From Enterobacter cloacae complex sp. ECNIH7 (GTDB taxonomy: Bacteria > Pseudomonadota > Gammaproteobacteria > Enterobacterales > Enterobacteriaceae), in assembly GCF_002208095.1 (NCBI RefSeq), contig NZ_CP017990.1:5022001-5086000 (forward strand): a DNA stretch of 64,000 nt, given 5' to 3'. A model generated the notes under the pieces. It was not told the origin of the DNA and did no database searches. It saw only the letters and a list, made by a program, of their open reading frames with translations. Made by a program: the position numbers and the translations under genes. Below, one piece after another: positions 50,063 to 58,056 of the stretch. The stretch's first letter is position 1. Each line of letters opens with the position of its first letter.

Positions 50063-50092
50063 TCTTAGAGCGGCTTATATCGGCTTAGTTCC
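50063..50092. promoter_or_regulatory. Decamer array (candidate Cox boxes) upstream of the accessory operon
   Basis: TCTTAGAGCG, GCTTATATCG and GCTTAGTTCC start at 50063, 50073 and 50083, exactly 10 bp apart. The same decamer type recurs in the cox-C region and in the right att arm. It overlaps the 3' end of A and lies about 36 bp upstream of the -35 of the metallopeptidase promoter. Confidence 0.55.
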
Positions 50093-52472
50093 GCGAAAAT
50101 GCTGCCTTCATTCTGTTCACAAGGTCGCTTGTCTTTTTCTTCGCCGCCATCACCTGCGACGGCAACTTATCCAGCCCCGACGCGGCGCGGTTGCGCGATA
50201 CCAGCCGCCCGTCCTGCACGGTCATAACAAGATCGCCGCACGCCACTGACGCACCGGCCATCATCGATCTGACCATTCCGGCGCTGGCATCAATCCCACG
50301 TAGCGCCAGCAGTTCACTGATCTGCTGCTCTTTCACGGATAGCCCGGCCCCGTCTTCCCGTTCCGGTGGCCGTTTTTTACGCTTACTTCGCACATCGTTA
50401 CTAAGCCGCTGCGCCAGTTCTCGCTTTTCCTGCCGTGAAAGCGCATCAAAATTCACCGTCACGCCCTCAGCTGGCACAGTCATTTCTGACTGTCCTTTAG
50501 CTTCGCTGGCGGCATGTTCAACACCGTCAGCACCTGCCGCGGGATCCCGCGTACAGTTATTGACAGAACTCCGAGGGGCGGCGCTGCCGCCTGAAAAACC
50601 AACGTCAACGGCCACACCGTCAGCGCTCTGGCGCTTCGGCACGATTTTGTATTGAGCGGTGCGGGTGAAGATCAAAGAGTCATTACCCGTTATCGGGCAA
50701 TAGATACCGGTGATGCGCTGGACGTCATCGCCGTAGGCGTTGCCGTTTTCGGTGGTTTCATAGTTCAGACGGATGCGCAGCTTGTCGCGCTCAACCAGGG
50801 GGCCACCTTGGGCTAATACGTAGTTATCCCACTCGCCTGCATCAGCGGCCTGCCGTGCGGTTTCGAGTTCAGGGTGTAAAACAAGTTCACGATTGCCCAG
50901 GCGGCGAAGTTCGCGATATACCGTGACCGGCGCGCCGCCGATCTGCTGAAACTGGCGAATTGACCAGCGCGACGCCCACGCGCTAACGCGGAGTGACATT
51001 TCTTTCAGGTCTTCCCCGGTTTCGTCGTCCTTCTCACCATCCAGCGCGAAGCCGTCGATATTCTTCGAAATGTATTTCGCTATGTAGCCGGTTGCGCTGC
51101 CTAAAGCGTCCTCAATCGGTTTAAATTCAAGGCGGTGCTCCCACGCTCCCGGCTCGTTGCCGTCTTCTCTCAGGGCATATTTTCGGAAGATATCGCGCGC
51201 CTGTTCGACCTTTTCCGGGCGCATGAAAAGAAGTAAGTGCCAGTGCGGCGTTGCATCGTGGTGCGGTTCAACAACACGAAAACCGAAAACGCGGATCCCT
51301 TTTCTCTTCCATGCGGCGCGGGTTCTCGCCCAGACCTTGCAAAGATATTGCTGTGTCTCACGCGGCGACGCACCACAGTATTTGTTATTACGGCGCCCGT
51401 TATGCTGCATAGCGTGATAGCGGGAAGGCGCTGTCAGCGTGTAGAAGTCACCGGCCAGCCCTTCCAGCTTCGCCAAATCTTCAAATCCGCGCATTCTCGT
51501 CATGAGTTCGCGGCGACGGTTGGCCGGATTGGCAACACTGCCAGCGACTTTATCGATCAGAGAAATGCGCTCGCCCGTGTCCTGGTCTTCCAGTTCCATA
51601 GCTTTAAGGTATTCACGGTTAGCCTTTTTCTGGGCCAGCCATTCCGTAAGGCACGGGGCGCTACTGTATGGGGAAGATTTTTTCTGGACGTATCCCGCTG
51701 CGATCATCAAATGCTCACGCCACCGGGCATGGATACGGCGCAGGCGGTTTAACCACCACTGCGGTGACTCAAGGCGAAGAACCGCGCGTAACGCGTCCTC
51801 CGCCTCCAGTTCTTCATTGCAATACGCCGTCCAGCCGGGGATCGGCGTTTTCAGATGCACCGCCAGCGACGCAATACGGCCATAGCCAGAAAGCGCCGCG
51901 AACTCAGGATCTCCGGTGCGTGCCAATTGGTGATCGGACTCGCGTATAAACTCGCTCGTAAAGATATCGGCAAGCGTATAAGCCAGTCTTTTTAACTCTT
52001 TCTTCCCTGCCCAGAGCATACGGAAAAGCTGATCGCGGATTGGCAGCAGAATGCCGGGCATCACAGTGTCAGGCTGGTAAACACTGTTCACGCTATCAAT
52101 ACGCGTTAATACGTGGCGCTCAAAGGTATTAACCAGCCAGTGATCTGCCGCTTTGCGGTCTTTCGCGTCCAGTGCATCCAGCTTCGCAGCAAAGTGGCGG
52201 CGGATATACTGCGGAAGAGAAGCCAGACGGCGGCGCAGCAGCTTGCTGCGCTCCGGCTTTTCGTCTTCCGCTACCAGTTCACTGAACGCGATATGCTTAC
52301 GCGTGCCGTCCGGCGTGAGATAGTCGAAACCATCCAGCCCCGGCGCTACATCAACGCCAATCGGCTGGTATGGTTTGTTCCCGCCATACGCGTAAGGGAT
52401 AGCATTATCAGTGCTACCCGGATACGGTGGAGGTGGAGAAGGGGCGCGACGGCCACGGGTTGCCGTGGTCAT
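50085..52472 (-). CDS. A: Replication initiator endonuclease gpA
   Basis: HUH-superfamily rolling-circle initiator that nicks the phage origin. The 795-aa product (P2: 761) has the metal-binding motif PHWHLLLF (His410, His412) and the paired catalytic tyrosines Tyr463 and Tyr467 in GYIAKYISK, the arrangement of P2 gpA. A proline-rich N-terminus and a basic C-terminal tail flank the core. The start overlaps the end of the C5 methyltransferase gene by 4 bp. In P2 the origin lies inside A; I could not place it here. Confidence 0.93.
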   Translation of the reverse strand: MTTATRGRRAPSPPPPYPGSTDNAIPYAYGGNKPYQPIGVDVAPGLDGFDYLTPDGTRKHIAFSELVAEDEKPERSKLLRRRLASLPQYIRRHFAAKLDALDAKDRKAADHWLVNTFERHVLTRIDSVNSVYQPDTVMPGILLPIRDQLFRMLWAGKKELKRLAYTLADIFTSEFIRESDHQLARTGDPEFAALSGYGRIASLAVHLKTPIPGWTAYCNEELEAEDALRAVLRLESPQWWLNRLRRIHARWREHLMIAAGYVQKKSSPYSSAPCLTEWLAQKKANREYLKAMELEDQDTGERISLIDKVAGSVANPANRRRELMTRMRGFEDLAKLEGLAGDFYTLTAPSRYHAMQHNGRRNNKYCGASPRETQQYLCKVWARTRAAWKRKGIRVFGFRVVEPHHDATPHWHLLLFMRPEKVEQARDIFRKYALREDGNEPGAWEHRLEFKPIEDALGSATGYIAKYISKNIDGFALDGEKDDETGEDLKEMSLRVSAWASRWSIRQFQQIGGAPVTVYRELRRLGNRELVLHPELETARQAADAGEWDNYVLAQGGPLVERDKLRIRLNYETTENGNAYGDDVQRITGIYCPITGNDSLIFTRTAQYKIVPKRQSADGVAVDVGFSGGSAAPRSSVNNCTRDPAAGADGVEHAASEAKGQSEMTVPAEGVTVNFDALSRQEKRELAQRLSNDVRSKRKKRPPEREDGAGLSVKEQQISELLALRGIDASAGMVRSMMAGASVACGDLVMTVQDGRLVSRNRAASGLDKLPSQVMAAKKKTSDLVNRMKAAFSRN

Positions 52473-53470
52473 TGCGCACTTTCCAGATATGCACTTATGA
52501 ACGCTTCCGCGACCGGTGCAACGATGGCGTTTCCGTAGGCACGCAACTGGCCCACGCGTCCGGCAAGCCCATTAACCAGCGGCTTAAGTCCGGGTTTAAC
52601 TGGCCTCCACTTTCCATCATGGCAAAAGAGCCAGTCAGCATCTCGCCAGAAACCGTTAACCGCGCTGGCAGTATCTCCACTTCGTGTGGTGCCGGTGTTC
52701 GTCCCTGCAACCGCTCCGGTGAACGAATTTTCATTGCTGCCGTTGGAGTCGCCCAACCCGCAAGCTGTGCCGTCACATCCAACCGATCCGTTGAAATCTT
52801 CCCGTTCCGAATCCTTCCGCCCACATATCCACCCTTCCCGTCCGTTGCTGTCGGAGTGTTCCAGCCCGCCAGACAGGCAAAGTCCTGAAGGTTCGATTGC
52901 CGCCCCGCCAGCATTCTGGCTATGACCTTCTGGGGATCCTGATAAGCATTTTTGACATTGCTCGCGTTCGGTGTCGACCACCCAGAAGAGGCGTTGCCGG
53001 ATGTGCGGAGCACCGAAGCCCGCAGCGCAGAGATCGAACCCTGCGAAGGCGTATTCCGCTCTTTCCAGGTGATCACGTACATCGTCGAGCCAGCCGAGGC
53101 CGTCTTTGCTCGCAACCTGTTCGCCAAAGATAACGTCAGGGCGGCACTCCGATATAAGACGAAACCATGTGGGGAAGAGGTGACGCTCATCGTCTTTTCC
53201 CTGCCGCTTTCCGCAGGCGCTGAATGGCTGGCAGGGGCATGAACCTGTCCAGACGGGGCGATCATCGGGCCATCCGGCGCGGCGCAGGGCGTAAGACCAG
53301 ACCCCGATCCCGGCAAAGAAGTGGCATTGTGTGAATCCTTTAAGGTCATTTGCGGTTACTTCCTCAATCGAGCGAGTATCAACAACGCCCGGCGCGATAT
53401 GCCCGGCGTCAATCAGATTGCGCAGCCATTGCGCGGCGAAGGGGTCGATTTCGTTGTAGTAGGCGGTCAC
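52469..53470 (-). CDS. DNA (cytosine-5) methyltransferase
   Basis: Phage C5 methylase, 333 aa, probably protecting phage DNA from restriction. Motif I is FFAGIG (51-56), and motif IV is [15 protein letters not shown] with catalytic Cys80. Motif VI is GEQV in place of the usual ENV. Motif VIII is HIRQRLFWV (156-164), and motif X is [18 protein letters not shown] at the C-terminus. The middle (170-260) is a low-complexity target-recognition region with repeated DSNG. A second open frame shares 52495-53349. Overlaps its neighbours by 4 bp on both sides. Confidence 0.9.
   Translation of the reverse strand: MTAYYNEIDPFAAQWLRNLIDAGHIAPGVVDTRSIEEVTANDLKGFTQCHFFAGIGVWSYALRRAGWPDDRPVWTGSCPCQPFSACGKRQGKDDERHLFPTWFRLISECRPDVIFGEQVASKDGLGWLDDVRDHLERAEYAFAGFDLCAAGFGAPHIRQRLFWVVDTEREQCQKCLSGSPEGHSQNAGGAAIEPSGLCLSGGLEHSDSNGREGWICGRKDSEREDFNGSVGCDGTACGLGDSNGSNENSFTGAVAGTNTGTTRSGDTASAVNGFWRDADWLFCHDGKWRPVKPGLKPLVNGLAGRVGQLRAYGNAIVAPVAEAFISAYLESAQ
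52495..53349 (-). other. Alternative open frame within the C5 methyltransferase gene
   Basis: A 284-codon frame on the same strand as the methylase in another phase. It starts ATG-ACC-TTA just before motif I and ends after the methylase motif X. It encodes three GW-x-TP-x-A repeats ([21 protein letters not shown]) and a tail [20 protein letters not shown] have an unverified memory of phage proteins annotated with this signature. Its nearest ribosome site (GAGG) is about 12 bp away. It may be a ghost of the constrained methylase frame, so it is not called a gene. Confidence 0.3.
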
Positions 53471-53787
53471 TGCTGCCCCTCCGCCTTTCGGCTACACCGA
53501 TCGATCACTTGGCACTGAATTTCTAAACCCAATTTTTCAGCAAGCGCGTGCTCTGCTTTAGCTCCGGCAGACTGCTGCCAGCCATCCAGCAAGAAGATCC
53601 CGTCAGCACAACGCAACATGGCTAAGCAAATATCCATGTATTCCGCCTGCTCTAATCCATCCGGCAAAATCGCCGGATTAAGGGCAACGTTTCCACGTCG
53701 CACTACGTGCCCGGCTGCACGGTTAAAGGCCTGCCGATTGAATCCAGGCAAACCGCTCATAGGGCCAGCGATATAGATTTTTGCCAT
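53467..53787 (-). CDS. DUF4406 protein (nucleoside 2-deoxyribosyltransferase-like)
   Basis: The 106-aa protein begins MAKIYIAGPMSGLPGFNRQA, the signature of DUF4406, a Rossmann-like family related to nucleoside deoxyribosyltransferases. A role in nucleotide or base metabolism is suggested by the family but not established. It sits between Dam and the C5 methylase with a 1-bp and a 4-bp overlap, i.e. inside the DNA-modification operon. Confidence 0.85.
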   Translation of the reverse strand: MAKIYIAGPMSGLPGFNRQAFNRAAGHVVRRGNVALNPAILPDGLEQAEYMDICLAMLRCADGIFLLDGWQQSAGAKAEHALAEKLGLEIQCQVIDRCSRKAEGQQ

Positions 53788-54758
53788 TAAAAAGCCTCCT
53801 GATCGCCAAACGTGCCCGCCGCAACCATCGCGTTGTAGGTCGCATCACCCATTACGGCGCCACAATCAGGGCAACCGCCGCCGTAACGCCCGCAGCAGTC
53901 GCAGACAGGCAGCACGCCGATCACTTCTTTGGCCTTCTGGCGGTTGTCTTTGTCAGTGCTGACGGAACGTTGCACGCTGATTTCGTGCATCTTGAAGGGC
54001 TGATAAATCGCGCGGGTGGCTTCGGTATCGCTGTTGGAAATGACGACCTTCACGCCATGCTTACGGTTAACTTCCAGCAGTGCCTGGACTAACTGGCGGT
54101 GGTTGTCTTCCGTGAATGGTTCGGTGTGGTATTGGGTAAAATCGGCTGTTTTGCTTTCAGGCAGGTAAGGCGGATCGCAGTAAACGAGAACATCGCCACC
54201 CGTGACTACCTGTAGAGAAAGCTGGAACGGCGCGCAAAGAAATATTGCCTTTGTATCGTTGGCCTTTTCGGCAAACAGGCGGATTTCATTTTCAGGAAAG
54301 TAGACGCTCTTATACTTGCCAAACGGCACGTTAAAGCCGGTCTTCCGGCTGTATCGGCATAAGCCGTTATAACCGTGGCGATTCAGATACAGGAATTGAG
54401 CAGCGCGCATAATGCACGCCATTTCAGCGCCATAACGCAACCCACCGCTTTTTACCGTACCCACCTGCTTATTGAACGCGGCGCGGACTTCGTTGTATCC
54501 CTGCGGGCTGTTCTTACTGTTGAACAGTTCGCGGGCCGCATCGATCACTAAGTCCGGGTAACGGGTGACTTCCCGATACAGGTTAATTAGATCCGGGTTG
54601 ATATCAGCCAGCACATAGCGGCGGTACTCAGTCGCCAGAAATACCGATGCGCCGCCTACAAACGGTTCGATCAGGCAGTCGGCTTTAGGAAGGTGCGGCA
54701 ACAGGTCAGGAAGGACACGGGTTTTACCCCCTGCCCATTTGATGAACGGGCGAATCAT
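53787..54758 (-). CDS. Dam-type DNA adenine N6-methyltransferase with extra zinc-ribbon tail
   Basis: Class D12 adenine methylase. SAM motif FIKWAGGKTRVLPDLL is at the N-terminus, EPFVGGASVF near residue 31 and catalytic DPPY at 195-198. GATC specificity is expected from the Dam likeness but not provable here. The 323-aa product exceeds Dam (278 aa). The extra C-terminus has Cys286, Cys289, Cys296 and Cys299 (CX2C-X6-CX2C), a small zinc ribbon. Overlaps the exonuclease gene by 4 bp. Confidence 0.9.
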   Translation of the reverse strand: MIRPFIKWAGGKTRVLPDLLPHLPKADCLIEPFVGGASVFLATEYRRYVLADINPDLINLYREVTRYPDLVIDAARELFNSKNSPQGYNEVRAAFNKQVGTVKSGGLRYGAEMACIMRAAQFLYLNRHGYNGLCRYSRKTGFNVPFGKYKSVYFPENEIRLFAEKANDTKAIFLCAPFQLSLQVVTGGDVLVYCDPPYLPESKTADFTQYHTEPFTEDNHRQLVQALLEVNRKHGVKVVISNSDTEATRAIYQPFKMHEISVQRSVSTDKDNRQKAKEVIGVLPVCDCCGRYGGGCPDCGAVMGDATYNAMVAAGTFGDQEAF

Positions 54759-55336
54759 AATGCCGCCTCCGCCGATTTATCATTCCCAGCGGCTGCAATA
54801 GCTTTCAGATTGTCAGAAAGCTGCGCAATCTGGTTCCAGACGTCAGCGGCAGCATTGTGCTTATTCTCATCAACTAAACGGCGGGAGGCGTACCCGCAAA
54901 CCATTAAAGATATTTCTTCAACCGTGCGAACATCCCGAACGTTCCAGAAATTCCATACTGGCCGGATACCAACAGACTGCATCGCGTGGCTGATGATCGG
55001 CATATCGTAGTCAGTGCCACGCGCCCAAACCTTTACCGAATCAGCATCGCAATACGCAAGAACAAACAAGTTCAGGTCAGCGAGAGCAACGCCCAACTGC
55101 ACAGCCTGATCGCTTAATACAGCGGCCTGAACCTCGCGGGACTTCTTAAACCACCATTTCACAGTATCTGCGCCGATGGTTCCGCCTGCTGCCTCGCTGC
55201 TTTCAATATTGACGGTGCGATACATTGACGCATCAACACGGCCAGTCATGGGATCAAATACAGCCGCAGCAAGAGAGACGATCGCCGCAGTTGGCTTTTT
55301 ATCCAAAGCTTCAATATCAATCATTACATGTTTCAT
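54755..55336 (-). CDS. Exonuclease VIII-like 3'-5' exonuclease (DEDD fold)
   Basis: The 193-aa protein from the ATG at 55336 (MKHVMIDIEALDKKPTAAIV) has the DEDD acidic set: Asp7 and Glu9 in MIDIEALD, an Asp in GTDYDMPIISHA and a late Asp in HNAAADVWNQI. This matches the Exonuc_VIII/RNase-T-like family often seen in phage early regions. GGAG lies 9 bp before the start. It is translationally joined to Dam. Substrate unknown. Confidence 0.83.
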   Translation of the reverse strand: MKHVMIDIEALDKKPTAAIVSLAAAVFDPMTGRVDASMYRTVNIESSEAAGGTIGADTVKWWFKKSREVQAAVLSDQAVQLGVALADLNLFVLAYCDADSVKVWARGTDYDMPIISHAMQSVGIRPVWNFWNVRDVRTVEEISLMVCGYASRRLVDENKHNAAADVWNQIAQLSDNLKAIAAAGNDKSAEAAL

Positions 55337-55340
55337 CGCG

Positions 55341-55550
55341 TTAAACTCCGTATGGGGAAGCGGGAATAGAAGGGCGCTGCAATTCTTCAATGCAGTGCTG
55401 GCGCAGGTTGCTGATAAAATTAGTGGTTACTGATCCAGTGGCAGAAAGGGTTAACTCACCATCACGGCGGGTTTTAATGGTTAAGCCTTCATTTTCGATA
55501 GCAGGTAAAAGAACATGCAAAATGAAGTTATATTGATCACGTCTGGTCAT
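55341..55550 (-). CDS. Small early protein, function unknown
   Basis: The 69-aa product MTRRDQYNFILHVLLPAIEN... has a strong ribosome site (GAGGAGATT before the ATG) and ends 4 bp before the exonuclease start, so it is a real member of the early operon. No motif recognised. P2 has several unassigned small genes in the same interval between cox and A. Confidence 0.65.
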   Translation of the reverse strand: MTRRDQYNFILHVLLPAIENEGLTIKTRRDGELTLSATGSVTTNFISNLRQHCIEELQRPSIPASPYGV

Positions 55551-55636
55551 AATCTCCTCCTCAAAAAAAGAATGAGTTGAACCGCCGCCACTTAATAAAG
55601 AGGCGGAGAAAACAGAGTTGATTTTTTAAAACCGAA

Positions 55637-55867
55637 TTACTTAATTAGCTTTTTAAATAATTCAGCCAGTGTAAGCAGGAAGCTTTTATTTATTCTTTGG
55701 GTATAAATAAACGGTTTATTTTTACCTTTGATAAATTGAACCTTCGCCGGTTCGGGCTTAAAAAATCTTCCGTCCGGCGTTTCCAGCCAGCCGCGTGAGT
55801 TCTTGAAGTGTGTGACCTGGCACCCGTGCTTAAGTAGGCTTGCCAGTGATGGGCCTTCATCGTGCAT
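55637..55867 (-). CDS. Small early protein, function unknown
   Basis: The 76-aa product from the ATG at 55867 (MHDEGPSLASLLKHGCQVTH) has GGGGG about 6 bp upstream. It contains a GWLETPDGRFFKP segment and a lysine-rich C-terminus. The start lies inside the end of the preceding gene (11-bp overlap), indicating coupled translation. Not recognised. Confidence 0.6.
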   Translation of the reverse strand: MHDEGPSLASLLKHGCQVTHFKNSRGWLETPDGRFFKPEPAKVQFIKGKNKPFIYTQRINKSFLLTLAELFKKLIK

Positions 55868-56063
55868 TACTGCCCCCTTGCTTATACATCTGATCAACCG
55901 TGCGCATGGCTTCCGCTAAAGCAAAGTCACGCCCGTAATAATCGCCATTGCTGGAAATACGATAAGAGTGCTTAAACGTAAAAGGATTACGCGGGCATTT
56001 CTGAATAGTGAAGCCACGATATAAATATGAATGACGACTTAACTGTATTAATTGCACAGCCAC
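55857..56063 (-). CDS. Small early protein, function unknown
   Basis: The product contains RHSYLYRGFTIQKCP and SYRISSNGDYYGRDFALAEA, which look like a compact mixed fold; no family named. I prefer the GTG at 56063 (GAGGGG 7 bp upstream, 68 aa). An ATG at 56108 or 56102 inside the preceding gene is the alternative. It overlaps the next gene by 11 bp. Confidence 0.55.
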   Translation of the reverse strand: MAVQLIQLSRHSYLYRGFTIQKCPRNPFTFKHSYRISSNGDYYGRDFALAEAMRTVDQMYKQGGSNAR

Positions 56064-56073
56064 AAAAGCCCCC

Positions 56074-56277
56074 TCACATTCCCAATTTAAGCAATTCACC
56101 ATCAACATGGCGGGCCACGTCTTTGGTTATTTTCTTAATCAGCTTTTTATCCCTGATCATAAACTCGCCGCTATTGGTGCGAATCATGAATCCCGTTTGC
56201 ATATCTTTTAAATGGGTGTCCAGAATGTCGCTGCATTCACGCACCCGGTTTTCGTGGTTGGCTGTTTTCTGGCTCAT
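56074..56277 (-). CDS. Small early protein, function unknown
   Basis: A 67-aa protein, MSQKTANHENRVRECSDILD..., with GAGG 8 bp upstream of the ATG at 56277. Charged and probably helical; ends GELLKLGM. It follows cox by 10 bp. A longer frame to 56454 runs through cox in another phase and is rejected as start. Confidence 0.6.
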   Translation of the reverse strand: MSQKTANHENRVRECSDILDTHLKDMQTGFMIRTNSGEFMIRDKKLIKKITKDVARHVDGELLKLGM

Positions 56278-56287
56278 CGCGATAACC

Positions 56288-56569
56288 TCAAAGACCGATC
56301 CACAGCAACCAAGCGTCGCGCTGCTCTCTCGGACGGTTGTAGTAGGCGTCACGCATTGCGCGGTTGAACTCAGGAATATAGATCCAGTTCTCAGCACGGG
56401 CACCCAGGCTTTCCGGGTTCTTCCACGGGATGATCGGCAACTTACCGTCTTCAATCATGCTCTTAACCGTGGCGGGCTTCTTACCGATTAACTCGGCGAA
56501 TTTTGGGTATGGAACTGCGTCAACGGCGTGACGCACTTCAATGAACCCCTCTAAATCTTTCTCAGTCAT
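56288..56569 (-). CDS. cox: Cox: excisionase and repressor of the lysogenic promoter
   Basis: The 93-aa protein resembles P2 Cox (91 aa) along its length: DAVPYPKFAELIGKKPATVK, then MIEDGKLPIIPWKNPES, and the tail RDAWLLWIGL. Cox is a winged-helix-type protein. In P2 it directs excision with Int, represses Pc and can activate the satellite P4 late-left promoter. First gene of the leftward early operon, facing C. Confidence 0.92.
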   Translation of the reverse strand: MTEKDLEGFIEVRHAVDAVPYPKFAELIGKKPATVKSMIEDGKLPIIPWKNPESLGARAENWIYIPEFNRAMRDAYYNRPREQRDAWLLWIGL

Positions 56570-56596
56570 GTGTCATAATCCCCATTGGCGCTAGGC

Positions 56597-56626
56597 GCTT
56601 ATTTCGGCTTGTAACTGCTTATATTG
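56597..56626. promoter_or_regulatory. Decamer array (candidate Cox boxes) in the cox-C intergenic region
   Basis: GCTTATTTCG, GCTTGTAACT and GCTTATATTG start at 56597, 56607 and 56617, exactly 10 bp apart. They lie between the divergent cox and C genes, where P2 Cox represses Pc. The block CTTGTAACTGCTTAT recurs exactly at 58096-58110. Confidence 0.65.
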
Positions 56627-56640
56627 GCGGTTGCCATTTC

Positions 56641-56700
56641 ATCTTAATGGTATCAATTGAGACCCAACAAGGAGAAGGATATGGTATCAAATGAGACCCA
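56641..56700. promoter_or_regulatory. Early promoter Pe and C-repressor operators O1/O2
   Basis: A 20-bp direct repeat, ATGGTATCAAWTGAGACCCA, occurs at 56647-56666 and 56681-56700 (19/20 identical). The inner 16 bp of O1, GGTATCAATTGAGACC, is 14/16 palindromic. O1 fills the spacer of a leftward promoter: -35 TTGTTG (56665-56670) and -10 TAAGAT (56641-56646). O2 contains the C start codon and first six codons, suggesting autoregulation. Confidence 0.68.
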
Positions 56701-57001
56701 GTCAAGCGGGATTGGGGAAAAAATTCGAGCTATAAGGGATGCAGAAGGGTTATCCAGAACTCAATTCTTTGAATTGACAGGTATTCCGGCAGGCACTCAA
56801 AAGCATTACGAGATGGGGAGAAGAGAAGGCGTTGGTAGTGAAATCTTGTTAAAGATCACACAACATCCCCGCTTTGCAAAATACACGCTCTGGCTCATGA
56901 CAGATAAGACCGCCCCTCAAGCTGGTCAAATCGCACCGGCCCTCGCACACATTGGGCCAGAGTCAACTGGATCAGACCGCTCCGAGAAACAAACTGGTTA
57001 A
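56681..57001 (+). CDS. C: Immunity repressor C
   Basis: Keeps the prophage silent by blocking the early promoter. The 106-aa product from the ATG at 56681 (AGGAG ribosome site; MVSNETQSSGIGEKIRAIRD) has an HTH in LSRTQFFELTGIPAGTQKHYE. The C-terminal half resembles P2 C (KYTLWLMTDKTAPQAGQIAP). No RecA-cleavage domain is present, so it is not SOS-inactivated by itself, as with P2. It faces cox and precedes int. Confidence 0.93.
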   Translation: MVSNETQSSGIGEKIRAIRDAEGLSRTQFFELTGIPAGTQKHYEMGRREGVGSEILLKITQHPRFAKYTLWLMTDKTAPQAGQIAPALAHIGPESTGSDRSEKQTG

Positions 57002-57070
57002 CCGTTTATAAACATTACATTTTCACTATCTGTTATCAGGATGGAGAAATAAACGCCAGAGGGCTTTCTT

Positions 57071-58051
57071 ATGTCGATTAAGAAGCTCGAAGGTGGTCAA
57101 TATGAAGTGGACGTATGGCCGCGCGGACGTAACGGAAAACGTATCCGCAGGCGATTTGAGAAGAAACAAGAGGCAGTTCTTTTTGAGCGTTATGTACTAG
57201 CCAACGCCGACAAAAAAGAATGGCTGGGCGCGAGCGTTGACCGCCGCACCTTAAGCGAGTTGTTAGATACCTGGTGGCTGCTGTATGGACAGACTCAGGA
57301 AAATGGCGAGATTGAAAAACGGCACCTGAATAAAACGATCAGGGCGTTGGGTGATCCAGCCGTTAACCGACTGAACAAGCGAATGATTGCACAGCACCGA
57401 AGCCAAAGGCTGGAAGACGGTATCAGTGCAGCAACGATCAATCGGGATATTTACCGTTTGTCCGGGATGTTCAGCACGTTGATAAAGCTGGAAGAGTTCA
57501 GGAAGGATAACCCCTGTAAGGGTCTGGAACCACTGAAAGAAGCGCCCCCAGCTATGACCTATCTCGCCAAATCAGAGATCAGCAAATTACTGGACACTCT
57601 GACCGGCGACGATCGACGCGTAGCACTGCTATGCCTCAGCACTGGCGCACGCTGGGGTGAAGGCAGCACGCTGCGCGGTGAGCAGGTTAATCACGGGCGC
57701 GTGACGTTCCTTAAGACCAAAAATGGGAAAAAGCGCACGGTTCCCATATCGGAAGAACTGGAGAAAGAGATCAAGACCAGCGACACCGGGCCACTGTTCA
57801 AAGTTGACTATGAAAACTTCTGCGAACGGCTCAGACAGGTTAAGCCCGATTTACCACGCGGGCAGGCCACGCATGTGCTTCGGCATACATTTGCAAGCTG
57901 GTTCATGATGAACGGGGGGAACATTATTGCGTTACAGCAAATTCTGGGGCACGCCAGCATACAACAGACGATGGTTTATGCTCACCTTGCACCTGATTAC
58001 CTGCAACACGCAGTAACGTTAAACCCTCTCGGCGGCGGGTTGGCGGTGTGA
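57071..58051 (+). CDS. int: Site-specific tyrosine integrase
   Basis: Catalyses integration and, with Cox, excision. The 326-aa product has the catalytic set Arg194 (LSTGARWGE), His268 and Arg271 (HVLRHTF), His294 (ILGHASI) and Tyr303 (MVYAHL). The N-terminal arm-binding domain starts MSIKKLEGGQYEVDVWPRG, very close to P2 Int. Lies 69 bp after C, probably cotranscribed with it, and 110 bp from the core site. Confidence 0.96.
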   Translation: MSIKKLEGGQYEVDVWPRGRNGKRIRRRFEKKQEAVLFERYVLANADKKEWLGASVDRRTLSELLDTWWLLYGQTQENGEIEKRHLNKTIRALGDPAVNRLNKRMIAQHRSQRLEDGISAATINRDIYRLSGMFSTLIKLEEFRKDNPCKGLEPLKEAPPAMTYLAKSEISKLLDTLTGDDRRVALLCLSTGARWGEGSTLRGEQVNHGRVTFLKTKNGKKRTVPISEELEKEIKTSDTGPLFKVDYENFCERLRQVKPDLPRGQATHVLRHTFASWFMMNGGNIIALQQILGHASIQQTMVYAHLAPDYLQHAVTLNPLGGGLAV

Positions 58052-58056
58052 CAATG

